DNA of 64,000 nt, taken from Alkalilimnicola sp. S0819 (GTDB lineage Bacteria; Pseudomonadota; Gammaproteobacteria; Nitrococcales; WHIW01). The DNA lies in assembly GCF_009295635.1 (NCBI RefSeq), contig NZ_WHIW01000002.1, forward strand, positions 124,001-188,000, written 5' to 3'. Of the stretch, positions 20,201-27,803 are shown piece after piece. The notes below the pieces were generated by a model. That model ran no database searches, was not told where the DNA came from, and worked only from the letters and a program-made list of their open reading frames with translations. A program made the translations under genes and the position numbers. Position 1 is the stretch's first letter, and each line of letters opens with the position of its first letter.

Positions 20201-20368
20201 GGGGTTGGCGCCGGGCATGGTGGTGCTGATGGCGACGATGGGGAATTCCACCGTGGGGAAGCGGTCCACGCCCACCTGATTGAAGGCGATGTAGCCGAAC
20301 AGCACCAGCACCAGATTGAGCATCAGCGCCAGCACCGGGCGCTTGATGGAAAGGCCGGGCAGGCTCAT
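17288..20368 (-). CDS. RND efflux pump permease, AcrB/HAE1-like
   Basis: 1026 aa, normal for an RND permease. N-terminal transmembrane helix after MSLPGLSIKRPVLALMLNLV, large periplasmic porter loop with FPTVEFPIVAISTTMPGANPE, then the helix-4 motif IGVVVDDAIVVLENIYRH that carries the two proton-relay aspartates, a second porter loop, and a final helix bundle. It exports drugs or other hydrophobic compounds by proton antiport together with the adaptor and TolC-like gene on either side. Both ends overlap their neighbours by four bases. Substrate cannot be read from the sequence. Confidence 0.95.
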   Translation of the reverse strand: MSLPGLSIKRPVLALMLNLVLVLFGYIAFNQVGVDRFPTVEFPIVAISTTMPGANPEIIDASITNVIETKINSIPGIEHVQSTSSPSLSVVVITFGLDENVDVAFNDVQAKINQVLNDLPDEADTPVVAKVETNAQPIMWLSLQGDRTLQQLNQYARNTVKKRLETIDGVGEVQLGGRRDRTIRVELDPQRLSAYGLTVTDLLGAFQREHVQLPGGFLVSERRERLIKLDLEFHSPEALAEMVVGLRGGTPVQLRDVATVRDALGDYRAVARYNREPAVGLGIVKIANTNTVQIIDAVKQRLDEEIRPQLPPGMTISIASDSSSFILEMVAALEEHLILGTLLAALVVWLFLKSFRSTLIIATAIPVSLFGAVAVMFFFGYTINVLTLLALLLLIGVVVDDAIVVLENIYRHREEIDPDPRRAALHGTNQVVFAVLAATLTLVAIFAPVVFMGGIIGKFFASFGVVVSFGVLVSWLVSMTLTPMLASRYLVVSEQHGRVWHALENSFRALERGYGHVIRGALRFRWTVLALASLVVLSSGYFFAEVGKTFVPEEDEGIFLVTARTPLGSSVAYTNERLKAIEAVLAEQPEVRSFFATVGGENATGNSAQVFVRLQPRAQREARQSEVIARLERELSQLPGVRAFPSQIPIVGGARGEPLQFVVAGPDLDTVAALAQQLHGRLSGRPQLGRLDLDLELDLPQLELRVDRERAAALGLSSRDLAMAVNVLAGGLDVAKFSDAESDGERYDIRLKAAEGSFTTPADLRGIYLRGAGGEMVRLDTVVDFQDSIGPAVISRYDLQYAANFFGTPEIPLAEALGIVEDAAADILPLGYEVKFLGEAEEFGKTAGYISFAFMLAIVLVYMVLASQFNSFAQPVIIMVAQPLAMIGGVAALWLTGHTLNIFSMIGLVLLVGLVAKNSILLVDMTNQLREQGKSIDQALLEACPVRLRPVLMTSLTVILALLPAALGLGAGADTNGPLSVAVIGGMLTSTALTLVVVPAVYSLMENGLERLRARGRNKQQPGAGA

Positions 20369-21447
20369 TCCGCACGCTCCTGCACGCTCACAGGCGCGCC
20401 GTCGGTGAGAAAGCCCGCCCCGTCGGTGATCACCGTCTCGCCGCCTTCCAGGCCGGCGCTGATCACCGCGCGATGCGCCTGCTGGCCATCGGTCTGCACG
20501 GTGCGGGCGCGCGCCTGCTCACCCTCGAGCACGTACACCACATTGCCCGCGGGACGGCGCACCAGGGCGATTTCCGGCACGGTGACCGCTTCGCGGCGCG
20601 CCAGTACCACGGTGCCGCGCACGCTGGCGCCGCTGCGCCAGTCGGTGTCGGCGGGCAGGTTGACGATGGCCTCCATCGCGCGGCCCTGGTTCAGCCCCGG
20701 GCGCAGTTCGTCGATGCGCGCCTCTTGCACGGTGCCCGGCTCCAGGGGCGTGCGCAGGCGCACGGTCTGGCCCACCCGCAGGCGGGCCGCCACGGTTTCC
20801 GGGAAGGGCAGCCGGGCGCGCAGGCCGCCGCCGCCGATCAGCCGGAACAGGGGCTGGCCGGCGGCGATGAAATCCCCCTCGGCCACCAGGCGCTCGTCGA
20901 TCACGCCGGCGCGGGGGGCTTCGATGCGGCTCTTGCCCAGGTCCCGCCGGGCACGCGCCAGTTGCGCCCGCGCCCCCTGTAGTTGCTGGCGCAGGGCGGC
21001 GAGTTGCGCCTCGGATTCGTCGAAGGCGGACTGGGTGATGAAGTTCTCGGCGAGCATCTGCCGCTGGCGTTGCAGTTGCCGCTCGCCGTTGGCGATGAGA
21101 GAGCGTAGTCGGCCCATCTCGGCTTCGGCGGCCTGTACCGCCAGGCGGTAGGGTTCATCGTCCAGTTCCGCGAGTAATTGGCCGGCTTCGATGCGCTCGC
21201 CGGTGTCCACCAGCAGGCGGGTGATGCGCCCGGCCACTTCGGCGGTAAGCATGGGCGATGTGGCCGATTCCAGCCGGCCCACCGCCGATTCGGTGCGCTC
21301 CACCGCTTCCAGGCGCGCCTTCTCCACCTGCACCGGGGTCTTCCGTGCCTCGGCGGCGGCGGGCTGGGCCGACTCGCCGGGCTCGTTGCCGCAGCCCGCC
21401 AGCAGGCCGCTCATCAGCAGGGAAATCAACAGGGCACGGATACGCAT
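20365..21447 (-). CDS. RND periplasmic adaptor (membrane fusion) lipoprotein
   Basis: 360 aa. Signal sequence ends in a lipobox LLAGC (Cys19), so the protein is an inner-membrane lipoprotein facing the periplasm. The order is barrel-sandwich half (GRITRLLVDTGERIEAGQLLAELDD), alpha-helical hairpin of about 90 residues (ANGERQLQRQRQMLAENFITQ...), second lipoyl half (IEAPRAGVIDERLVAEGDF) and beta-barrel, as in AcrA/MexA-like adaptors. It links the RND permease to the TolC-like duct. Starts 19 bases after the TetR gene. Confidence 0.92.
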   Translation of the reverse strand: MRIRALLISLLMSGLLAGCGNEPGESAQPAAAEARKTPVQVEKARLEAVERTESAVGRLESATSPMLTAEVAGRITRLLVDTGERIEAGQLLAELDDEPYRLAVQAAEAEMGRLRSLIANGERQLQRQRQMLAENFITQSAFDESEAQLAALRQQLQGARAQLARARRDLGKSRIEAPRAGVIDERLVAEGDFIAAGQPLFRLIGGGGLRARLPFPETVAARLRVGQTVRLRTPLEPGTVQEARIDELRPGLNQGRAMEAIVNLPADTDWRSGASVRGTVVLARREAVTVPEIALVRRPAGNVVYVLEGEQARARTVQTDGQQAHRAVISAGLEGGETVITDGAGFLTDGAPVSVQERAE

Positions 21448-21466
21448 GAGCGCTACCTTCTTTGGG

Positions 21467-22093
21467 TTATTCGCGGGGCAGGATGCCGTCGATCAGTAGT
21501 TTGACGATGCCTTCGGCGAAGGCGTCCGGGTCTTCAAGGGGGTCGTGTTCGGCCAGCCGGGGCAACACGTTGCGCAGCTGGAAGATCGCCATGTTCACGC
21601 CACCCAACAGCAGCGCCAGCAGCGCCGGGTCCGTATCGCCGCGCAGGCGGCCGTCGGCCTGCAGCTCCTGAATGCGCGCCAGCGCCTGTTGGTAGTTCTG
21701 CGCTACCAGGTTCTCGGCCAGGGCCCGGCCTTCGCCGTCGGCCTGATCGATGAGCTGGCGGGTGAACAGCCGCGCGGCGTCCGGGTCTTCGAGCAGGCAG
21801 CGCAGGTGCGCGGCGGTGTAGCAGGCCAGCACCTGGGCGGTGCCCTGGTCGGCACGGGGCTGCTCGGCGAGCAGAGCGCTGAAGTCGGCGGCGCAGTGTT
21901 CCATCACCGCCTGGTACAGCGCCCACTTGCTGGCGTAGTGGTGAAAGACGTTGGCCTTGCTCACTTCGGCGGCCTCGGCGATATCGCGGATGGACACGCC
22001 GTCGTAGCCGCGCTCGGCGAACAGGCGCTTGGCCGCTTCCAGCATGCGCCGGGCGGCGTCGGTGCGTTGTTCCTGAGGGCTGTTCCGGGTCAT
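21467..22093 (-). CDS. TetR family regulator of the efflux operon
   Basis: 208 aa. The N-terminal HTH is typical: AAKRLFAERGYDGVSIRDIAEAAEVSKANVFHHYASK (residues 20-57, read as RLFAERGYDGVSIRDIAEAA plus VSKANVFHHYASK). The C-terminal helical domain (TetR_C/CecR-like, LLLGGVNMAIFQL) would bind the inducer and dimerise. It is the first gene of the operon and has a palindrome ACCGATCGGT 19 bases before its start, which suggests autorepression of the entire efflux cluster. CecR/YbiH, which controls an ABC efflux set, is the closest family type I recognise. Confidence 0.9.
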   Translation of the reverse strand: MTRNSPQEQRTDAARRMLEAAKRLFAERGYDGVSIRDIAEAAEVSKANVFHHYASKWALYQAVMEHCAADFSALLAEQPRADQGTAQVLACYTAAHLRCLLEDPDAARLFTRQLIDQADGEGRALAENLVAQNYQQALARIQELQADGRLRGDTDPALLALLLGGVNMAIFQLRNVLPRLAEHDPLEDPDAFAEGIVKLLIDGILPRE

Positions 22094-22106
22094 GACCTGG
22101 CTTGCT

Positions 22107-22125
22107 GACTAACCGATCGGTCAGG
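22107..22125. promoter_or_regulatory. TetR-type operator candidate
   Basis: GACTAACCGATCGGTCAGG with the perfect palindromic core ACCGATCGGT at 22112-22121, a form seen in many TetR-family operators (nACCGAnCGGTn). It lies 14 bases ahead of the tetR start, where it would cover the promoter. Confidence 0.65.
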
Positions 22126-22186
22126 AATTATGAGGGTGCTTTGGCGGGGTGTAAATGCCCAGGAGAAAAAACCTGTCGGGGTACCG

Positions 22187-22214
22187 TCACCGGGCGGGGG
22201 CGCCCGCCCGGTGA
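22187..22214 (-). terminator. Terminator hairpin of the BON gene
   Basis: TCACCGGGCGGG (22187-22198) pairs perfectly with CCCGCCCGGTGA (22203-22214), loop of four. Fifteen bases further along the minus strand is a run of six Us (22166-22171 region), slightly distant for a canonical terminator. Confidence 0.65.
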
Positions 22215-22244
22215 TGCGAGCCGGCATTCGGGAGTTTCCGCGTT

Positions 22245-22667
22245 CTATCGCGCCAGGCTTTGCAGGCGTGAGCTGACGTCCTGAACGCCGTCCACGCTTT
22301 GCGCCAACTGCAGTGCCCGCTCACCATGGGCGCTCTCCGCCACGGTGCCGTACAGGGTGATGCGCCCGCCCAGGCTGTCCACGGTGATGCGTTTGCCGTC
22401 CAGCCGCTCGTCGGCGAGCAGGCGGGCCTTTACCCGGCGTACCAGCGCCAGGTCGTCGGCCGGGGGCATGAGGGATTCGGTGACCCGCGCGAGTTGGGTG
22501 GGGTCGGCGCTCTCGCGGTCCGAGGCGCTGTGGGCGGTTGCCGGCAGCAGTAACAGCGCCGGCAGCAGGCCGGCGAGGGCCCGTCGGGCGAAACGGCGGC
22601 GGGTGGCGGGGTGGTGGCGCGGCATCGGCGGCATGGTCCGGTTGTTGGCTGAGGGCACGTCTTTCAT
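22245..22667 (-). CDS. BON-domain periplasmic protein
   Basis: About 140 aa. After a basic N-terminus (RRRFARRALAGLLPALLLLPATAHS) that looks like a signal peptide, the C-terminal 80 residues form one BON domain: VKARLLADERLDGKRITVDSLGGRITLYGTV...ERALQLAQSVDGVQDVSSRL. BON domains (as in OsmY) bind phospholipid or other membranes. Start uncertain: ATG at 22667 is used, but later ATGs at residues 12 and 15 fit a signal peptide as well and none has a clear ribosome site. Stand-alone gene with a strong 3' hairpin. Confidence 0.8.
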   Translation of the reverse strand: MKDVPSANNRTMPPMPRHHPATRRRFARRALAGLLPALLLLPATAHSASDRESADPTQLARVTESLMPPADDLALVRRVKARLLADERLDGKRITVDSLGGRITLYGTVAESAHGERALQLAQSVDGVQDVSSRLQSLAR

Positions 22668-22737
22668 GTGTATGGGCGGCGTGCGCGGCGGCAAAGACCT
22701 GCGTTAGAGTGACGGCAGGAGAATGGGGGCGGGAATC

Positions 22738-23373
22738 ATGCGCTGGATGATGCTTTTACTGTGTCTGTGCGCCGGGCTGGTGCAGGCCGCGCCGCGGCTG
22801 GAGTTGGTGGGGCTGTTCCCGGGCAGGGCGGTGCTGACGGTGGACGGGCGGCGGCATGTGCTCGCCGAAGGGGAGCGCAGCCCGGAAGGGGTGCGGCTGG
22901 TCCGCGTGGAGGGGCAGGCGGCCTGGGTCAGTTTCGCCGGCCAACAGCGGCGCTTGCCAATGAGCCGCAGCGTGGGCGGCAGCTACGCCGCGCCCAGCCG
23001 CAACACGGTGAGCATCGCCCGGGATCGCCACGGCATGTTCACCACCACCGGCAGTATCAACGGCACGCCGGTGAGCTGGCTGGTGGATACCGGCGCGACG
23101 GTGGTGGCCTTCAATGCGGAGCATGCCCGGCGCCTGGGCATCGATTTTCGCCGCGACGGCCTGCCGGTGCAGGTGAACACCGCCTCGGGCACGGCACGGG
23201 CCTGGCGGGTCACGCTGGAGTCGGTGGCCGTGGGCGGGATCGTGGTGCGCAAGGTGGCCGCTGTGGTGATGGACGGCAGTTCACCGAGGGTGCCGCTGTT
23301 GGGGATGTCCTATCTCGGCCGGCTGAAGATGAGTCACGAGGGGCGCCTGTTGGTGCTGGAGGCGATTTACTGA
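22738..23373 (+). CDS. Retropepsin-like aspartic protease (TIGR02281 type)
   Basis: 211 aa with signal peptide MRWMMLLLCLCAGLVQA. The active-site motif WLVDTGATVVAFNA places the catalytic Asp at residue 117, preceded by the flap-region GMFTTTGSINGTPVS and followed by LLGMSYLGRLKM, the typical dimer/hydrophobic Gly motif of clan AA proteases. Bacterial homologues are periplasmic and act as homodimers; substrates are mostly unknown. The first ATG at 22723 overlaps its own AGGAG too closely, so 22738 is preferred. Divergent from the BON gene with about 70 bases between. Confidence 0.87.
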   Translation: MRWMMLLLCLCAGLVQAAPRLELVGLFPGRAVLTVDGRRHVLAEGERSPEGVRLVRVEGQAAWVSFAGQQRRLPMSRSVGGSYAAPSRNTVSIARDRHGMFTTTGSINGTPVSWLVDTGATVVAFNAEHARRLGIDFRRDGLPVQVNTASGTARAWRVTLESVAVGGIVVRKVAAVVMDGSSPRVPLLGMSYLGRLKMSHEGRLLVLEAIY

Positions 23374-23392
23374 AGGCGGAAGCGGGGGAGAC

Positions 23393-23416
23393 CCTCGATT
23401 CCGCCTTCGGCTGCAT
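23393..23416. repeat. 24-nt intergenic repeat, copy 2
   Basis: CCTCGATTCCGCCTTCGGC followed by TGCAT, one mismatch from the copy at 4587-4610. It lies between the convergent protease and folE2 genes. Confidence 0.5.
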
Positions 23417-23433
23417 TGCGCGGGGCGGCTGCC

Positions 23434-24234
23434 TTATTTCCCCTTGTCGTGCTCGATGAGCGCGTAGGCGGAGTGGTTGTGGATGGACTCGAAGTTCTCC
23501 GATTCCACCGTGTAGGCCACCACCCGCTCTTCGGCGTTCAGCCGCGCGGCCACGTCGCGCACCATGTCCTCGACGAACTTGGGGTTGTCGTAGGCACGCT
23601 CGGTGACGTACTTCTCGTCCGGGCGCTTGAGCAGGCCGTAGAGCTCGCAGCTGGCCTCGGCCTCCACCAGGTCGATCAACTCCTCGATCCAGACGAAGCC
23701 CTGGATGCGAGCGGTGACCGTGACGTGGGAGCGCTGGTTATGCGCGCCGTAATCGGAGATCTGCTTGGAGCAGGGGCAGAGGCTGGTGACCGGCACCACC
23801 ACGCGGATGGTCAGCTCCGGCTCCGCGCCGTGGATCTCCCCGATGAAGGTCACCTCGTAATCCAGCAGGCTCTTCACGCCGGAGACCGGCGCGGTCTTGC
23901 GCACGAAGTAGGGGAAGGTCATTTCGATGTGACCGGATTCCGCCTCCAGCAGCTCCGTCATCTCCGCCAGCACGTCCTTGAAGGATTGCACGGTGATTTC
24001 GCTCTCGTGGCTCTCCAGTACCGCCACGAAGCGGGACATGTGGGTGCCCTTGAAATTGTGGGGCAGGTTCACATACATGTTGAAGTTGGCCACGGTGTGC
24101 TGTTCCTGGCCAGCTCGGTCCTTCACCCGCACCGGGTGGCGGATGTCCTTGATGCCCACCTTGTTGATGGCGATGCGGCGGGTGTCTTCCCGACTCTGCA
24201 CGTCTTCGATGGTGGTCACGGCCTGATTGGACAT
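23434..24234 (-). CDS. folE2: GTP cyclohydrolase FolE2 (type IB)
   Basis: 266 aa, family length. It converts GTP to 7,8-dihydroneopterin triphosphate, the first step to folate and queuosine. The signature [23 protein letters not shown] (in two parts, [17 protein letters not shown] and RSHV) contains the catalytic Cys and the metal-ligand region of the IB type, which can use Mn or Fe where zinc is scarce; in several bacteria folE2 is a Zur target, but no Zur box was identified here. The start [13 protein letters not shown] has AGGAA six bases upstream, although the frame stays open further. It follows ispA on the same strand with about 100 bases between. Confidence 0.95.
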   Translation of the reverse strand: MSNQAVTTIEDVQSREDTRRIAINKVGIKDIRHPVRVKDRAGQEQHTVANFNMYVNLPHNFKGTHMSRFVAVLESHESEITVQSFKDVLAEMTELLEAESGHIEMTFPYFVRKTAPVSGVKSLLDYEVTFIGEIHGAEPELTIRVVVPVTSLCPCSKQISDYGAHNQRSHVTVTARIQGFVWIEELIDLVEAEASCELYGLLKRPDEKYVTERAYDNPKFVEDMVRDVAARLNAEERVVAYTVESENFESIHNHSAYALIEHDKGK

Positions 24235-24338
24235 GTTCGTTCCTCGTTTGCGGGGCGCGCCTGGAGCGGGCGCCAGAATGCCATGGATGACGGTACAAGA
24301 AAAACGGTTCCCGCACGGCGCGGGCCGGCGGGCGGGGG

Positions 24339-25259
24339 TCAGGAGTCGCGGCTGATCACGTAGCGAGCCAGGCCGCGCAGCACGTCGGCGCGGCTGTCCA
24401 GCCCCGCCAGGCTCTCCAGGGCGTCGTCCACCAGCTCGCGGGCGAGCGCCCGGGCCGGCTCCAGGCCCATCAGCGCGGGGTAGGTGGGTTTGTTGAGCCG
24501 GGCATCGGCGCCGCATTGCTTGCCCAGCGCCTCGGTATCGCCTTCCACGTCCAGGATGTCGTCCTGCACCTGAAAGGCGAGCCCCAGGCACTTGCCGTAA
24601 TGGTCCAGCCGCTCCAGGCGGCGCTCTTCCGCCTCCGTCGCGCCCAGCGCACCCAGCAGCACGCTGGCGCGGATCAGCGCGCCGGTCTTGTGGATGTGCA
24701 TGGCCTCCAGTTCCGGTTCGCTGAGCGCCCGGCCCACCGCCGCCAGGTCCATCGCCTGGCCGCCCACCATGCCCCGGCTGCCCGCGGCTTCCGTCAGCGT
24801 GGCGATCATGCGCAGGCGCGTCTCCGGCGCGGCCTCCATCGCCGCATCCCCGGCCAGCACCCGGAAGGCCAGGGTCTGCAAGGCGTCGCCGGCGAGTATC
24901 GCGGTGGCCTCGTCATAGGCCCGGTGGCAGGTGGGGCGGCCCCGGCGCAGGGCGTCGTCGTCCATGGCCGGCAGGTCGTCGTGCACCAGCGAGTAGGCGT
25001 GGATCAGTTCCACCGCGGCCGCCGGCCCGTCCAGCCGGGCGGGCTGGAGCCCCAGCGCCTCACCGGTGGCGTAGACCAGCAACGGGCGTATGCGCTTGCC
25101 GCCCTGCAGGGTGGCGTAGCGCATGGCCTCGTGCAGCCGCGCCGGCGGCCGGTGGGCGTCGGGCAGCCAGCGGTCCAGCGCCTTCTCCACCCGCGCCTGG
25201 TAGCGGGGCAGGGCCTGGCTGAAGGCCTCAGTCAGCTTGCTCGTCGAAGGGGAGGGCAC
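24339..25259 (-). CDS. ispA: Farnesyl diphosphate synthase IspA
   Basis: 306 aa trans-prenyltransferase. The first Asp-rich motif DDLPAMDDD is near residue 95 followed by RRGRPTCHR; the second, DDILD, is near 233. A two-residue insert in the first motif is typical of the bacterial type II FPP synthases. It condenses IPP with DMAPP/GPP to make C15 diphosphate for quinones and undecaprenyl carriers. The start is GTG at 25259, inside the 3' end of xseB (32-base overlap), with AAGGA upstream. In E. coli dxs follows ispA; here folE2 does. Confidence 0.93.
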   Translation of the reverse strand: MPSPSTSKLTEAFSQALPRYQARVEKALDRWLPDAHRPPARLHEAMRYATLQGGKRIRPLLVYATGEALGLQPARLDGPAAAVELIHAYSLVHDDLPAMDDDALRRGRPTCHRAYDEATAILAGDALQTLAFRVLAGDAAMEAAPETRLRMIATLTEAAGSRGMVGGQAMDLAAVGRALSEPELEAMHIHKTGALIRASVLLGALGATEAEERRLERLDHYGKCLGLAFQVQDDILDVEGDTEALGKQCGADARLNKPTYPALMGLEPARALARELVDDALESLAGLDSRADVLRGLARYVISRDS

Positions 25260-25467
25260 GGGTTTCGGTTCCTTGCTCGACCAAAATCTGTACTTTCTGC
25301 TCGGCCTCTTTCAGGGCTTCCTGACACTCGCGGGTGAGCACGATGCCGCGCTCGAAGGATTTCAGCGAATCCTCCAGGCTCAGATCACCCTGCTCCATGC
25401 GCTCGACCAGCGCCTCCAGCTCCTTGAGGGACTTTTCGAAATCGACGGGTTCTTCGGCGTTCGCCAT
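25228..25467 (-). CDS. xseB: Exodeoxyribonuclease VII small subunit XseB
   Basis: 79 aa, two-helix protein with the XseB core FEKSLKELEALVERMEQGDLSLEDSLKSFERG (residues 10-41, e.g. FEKSLKELEALVERMEQGD). It binds XseA to make exonuclease VII, which degrades single-stranded DNA. AGGAGGT seven bases before the ATG. It overlaps ispA, the usual pairing in gammaproteobacteria, and is divergent from parE, so the 216 bases between should hold both promoters. xseA is not in the window. Confidence 0.95.
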   Translation of the reverse strand: MANAEEPVDFEKSLKELEALVERMEQGDLSLEDSLKSFERGIVLTRECQEALKEAEQKVQILVEQGTETRALPFDEQAD

Positions 25468-25683
25468 GGCGGGACCTCCTGCCTGCTCGCAGGGGGACGA
25501 GTCTACCTTGTCCCCCTGTCGCTTGAAACACCGCGCCGTGGCGCTTTGCACGCCCAATGGCAACGGCTCGCTCGCGCTGTTCCCGGGTGCGCGGTACACT
25601 CCCGTGCCATACCGCAACCGCCCCGGCCAGAGGACGGGCCGGTGCTCCTGCACGTCACGCACTAAGGTCTGCACGCTTTACTT

Positions 25684-27576
25684 ATGAGCGCACGTTACGA
25701 CGCCGCCGCCATCGAAGTGCTCACCGGGCTGGACCCGGTGCGCAAGCGCCCGGGCATGTACACCGACACCGCCCGGCCCAATCACCTGGCCCAGGAGGTC
25801 ATTGACAACAGCGTCGACGAGGCCGTGGCCGGTCACGCGAAGCAAATCGAGGTCACCCTGTACCGGGACGGCTCGCTGGCCGTGCAGGACGATGGCCGCG
25901 GCATGCCCGTGGACATCCACCCGGAGCAGGGCAAGCCGGGCGTGGAGGTGATTCTCTCCACCCTGCATGCCGGCGGCAAGTTCTCCGGCAAGAACTACCA
26001 GTTCTCCGGCGGCCTGCACGGGGTAGGTGTGTCGGTGGTCAACGCCCTGTCACGGCGGCTGGAAGTCACCGTGCGCCGGGACGGGGGCGAATACCGAATG
26101 GTGTTCGGCGACGGCAACAAGCTCTCGGAGCTGGAGCAGACCGGCACCGTGGGCAAGCGCAACACCGGCACCCGGCTGCACTTCTGGCCCGACGCCCGTT
26201 ACTTCGATTCGGCGAAATTCTCCGTGCCGCGCCTGAAACACGTGCTGCGGGCCAAGGCCGTGCTCTGTCCGGGCCTGCGGGTGAACTTCTTCGACGAGGG
26301 CAGCGAGGAGCGGGCGAGCTGGTACTACGAGGACGGTCTGAAGGACTACCTCACCACCGCGCTGCAGGATCTGCCCCGGCTGCCCGAGGAGCCCTTCGTG
26401 GGGCGCATGAACGCCGACCACGAGGCGGCCGAATGGGCCGTGGCCTGGCTGCCCGAGGGCGGCGAGGGCGTGACCGAGAGTTATGTGAACCTGGTGCCCA
26501 CCGCCCAGGGCGGCACCCATGTGAACGGCCTGCGCACCGGGCTCACCGAGGCCATTCGGGAGTTCTGCGAGTTTCGCAATCTGCTGCCCCGGGGCGTGCG
26601 CATCACCCCGGATGACTGCTGGGAGCACATCAGCTACGTGCTCTCGGTCAAGCTCGAAGACCCCCAGTTCTCCGGCCAGACCAAGGAGCGGCTGAGCTCG
26701 CGCGAATGCGCGCCTTTCGTCTCCGGCGTGGTCAAGGACGCCTTCAGCCTGTGGCTGAACCAGCACACCGAGCCCGCCGAGGCCATCGTCGCCCTGGTGC
26801 TGCAGAGCGCGCAAAAGCGCCTGCGCTCGGCGAAGAAGGTCGCCCGCAAGCGGGTCACCAGCGGCCCGGCGCTGCCGGGGAAGCTCGCCGACTGCGCCAG
26901 CCAGGACCCGGCCCGCAGCGAGCTGTTCCTGGTGGAGGGCGACTCCGCCGGCGGCTCCGCCAAGCAGGCCCGCACCCGGGACAACCAGGCGGTGATGCCC
27001 CTGCGCGGCAAGATCCTGAACACCTGGGAGGTGGACCCGGCCGAGGTCATGGCCTCCCAGGAAGTGCACGACATCGCCGTGGCGCTGGGCATAGAGCCCG
27101 GCTCCGAGGACCTGTCGGGGCTGCGCTACGGCAAGGTCTGCATCCTCGCCGACGCCGACCCGGACGGCGCCCATATCGCCACCCTGTTGTGCGCGCTGTT
27201 CCTGCGCCACTTCCCGGCGCTGGTGGCCGCGGGCCACGTGTTCGTCGCCATGCCGCCGCTCTACCGGGTGGACGTGGGCAAGCAGACCTTCTACGCCCTG
27301 GACGAGCATGAGCGCCAGGGGGTCCTCGACCGCATCGCCGCCGAGAAGCTGCGGGGCAAGGTGTCCACCACCCGCTTCAAGGGCCTGGGCGAGATGAACC
27401 CCCTGCAGCTGCGCGAGACCACCATGGACCCGGACACCCGGCGCCTGGTGCAGCTCACCGTGGACGATGCCGACGAGACCCACAGCCTGATGAACATGCT
27501 GCTGGCCAAGAAAGCCGCCGCCGCCCGCAAGAGCTGGCTGGAGAGCAAGGGCGATCTGGCCGAGGTGAGTGCCTGA
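25684..27576 (+). CDS. parE: DNA topoisomerase IV subunit B ParE
   Basis: 630 aa, matching ParE length and clearly shorter than GyrB. GHKL ATPase motifs: VIDNSVDEAVAGHA near residue 40, DDGRGMPVDIHP near 75 and GGLHGVGVSVVNAL near 110. TOPRIM motifs: LVEGDSAGGSAKQARTR near 420 and ILADADPDGAHI near 495. With ParC it decatenates chromosomes after replication. Followed after 227 bases by parC; the gap contains an inverted ACCACAGAG element. Confidence 0.96.
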   Translation: MSARYDAAAIEVLTGLDPVRKRPGMYTDTARPNHLAQEVIDNSVDEAVAGHAKQIEVTLYRDGSLAVQDDGRGMPVDIHPEQGKPGVEVILSTLHAGGKFSGKNYQFSGGLHGVGVSVVNALSRRLEVTVRRDGGEYRMVFGDGNKLSELEQTGTVGKRNTGTRLHFWPDARYFDSAKFSVPRLKHVLRAKAVLCPGLRVNFFDEGSEERASWYYEDGLKDYLTTALQDLPRLPEEPFVGRMNADHEAAEWAVAWLPEGGEGVTESYVNLVPTAQGGTHVNGLRTGLTEAIREFCEFRNLLPRGVRITPDDCWEHISYVLSVKLEDPQFSGQTKERLSSRECAPFVSGVVKDAFSLWLNQHTEPAEAIVALVLQSAQKRLRSAKKVARKRVTSGPALPGKLADCASQDPARSELFLVEGDSAGGSAKQARTRDNQAVMPLRGKILNTWEVDPAEVMASQEVHDIAVALGIEPGSEDLSGLRYGKVCILADADPDGAHIATLLCALFLRHFPALVAAGHVFVAMPPLYRVDVGKQTFYALDEHERQGVLDRIAAEKLRGKVSTTRFKGLGEMNPLQLRETTMDPDTRRLVQLTVDDADETHSLMNMLLAKKAAAARKSWLESKGDLAEVSA

Positions 27577-27614
27577 GCGACGGCCGCGGGGCGCCTCCTG
27601 CATGGCTGTGTTTG

Positions 27615-27753
27615 ACCACAGAGACACAGAGAGCACGGAGGCTCACGGAGAAAAGCGCTTGCCCGTACAAAGGCGCAGGGGCCACCAGGCGGGCACAAGA
27701 ACCTCCTGGCGTCCCCCGTTTGACTTGCTCTGTGTACTCTGTGCCTCTGTGGT
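27615..27753. repeat. ACCACAGAG...CTCTGTGGT element, copy 1
   Basis: 139-bp element bounded by ACCACAGAGACACAGAGAG and its inverse ACTCTGTGCCTCTGTGGT. The outer arms can pair over about 18 bases. Two more copies, with different inner sequences, lie at 30059-30159 and 58359-58422. This one starts 39 bases after parE. Confidence 0.85.
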
Positions 27754-27803
27754 TACAGACCCCCGTCCCGTATACCAACCGAGCATCCACTGGAAGCTGA
27801 TCG

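Noticed and set aside
17276-21151. A 1291-codon open frame on the plus strand
   Set aside because: Antisense shadow of the RND permease and adaptor; low-complexity His/Gln/Gly composition typical of shadows.
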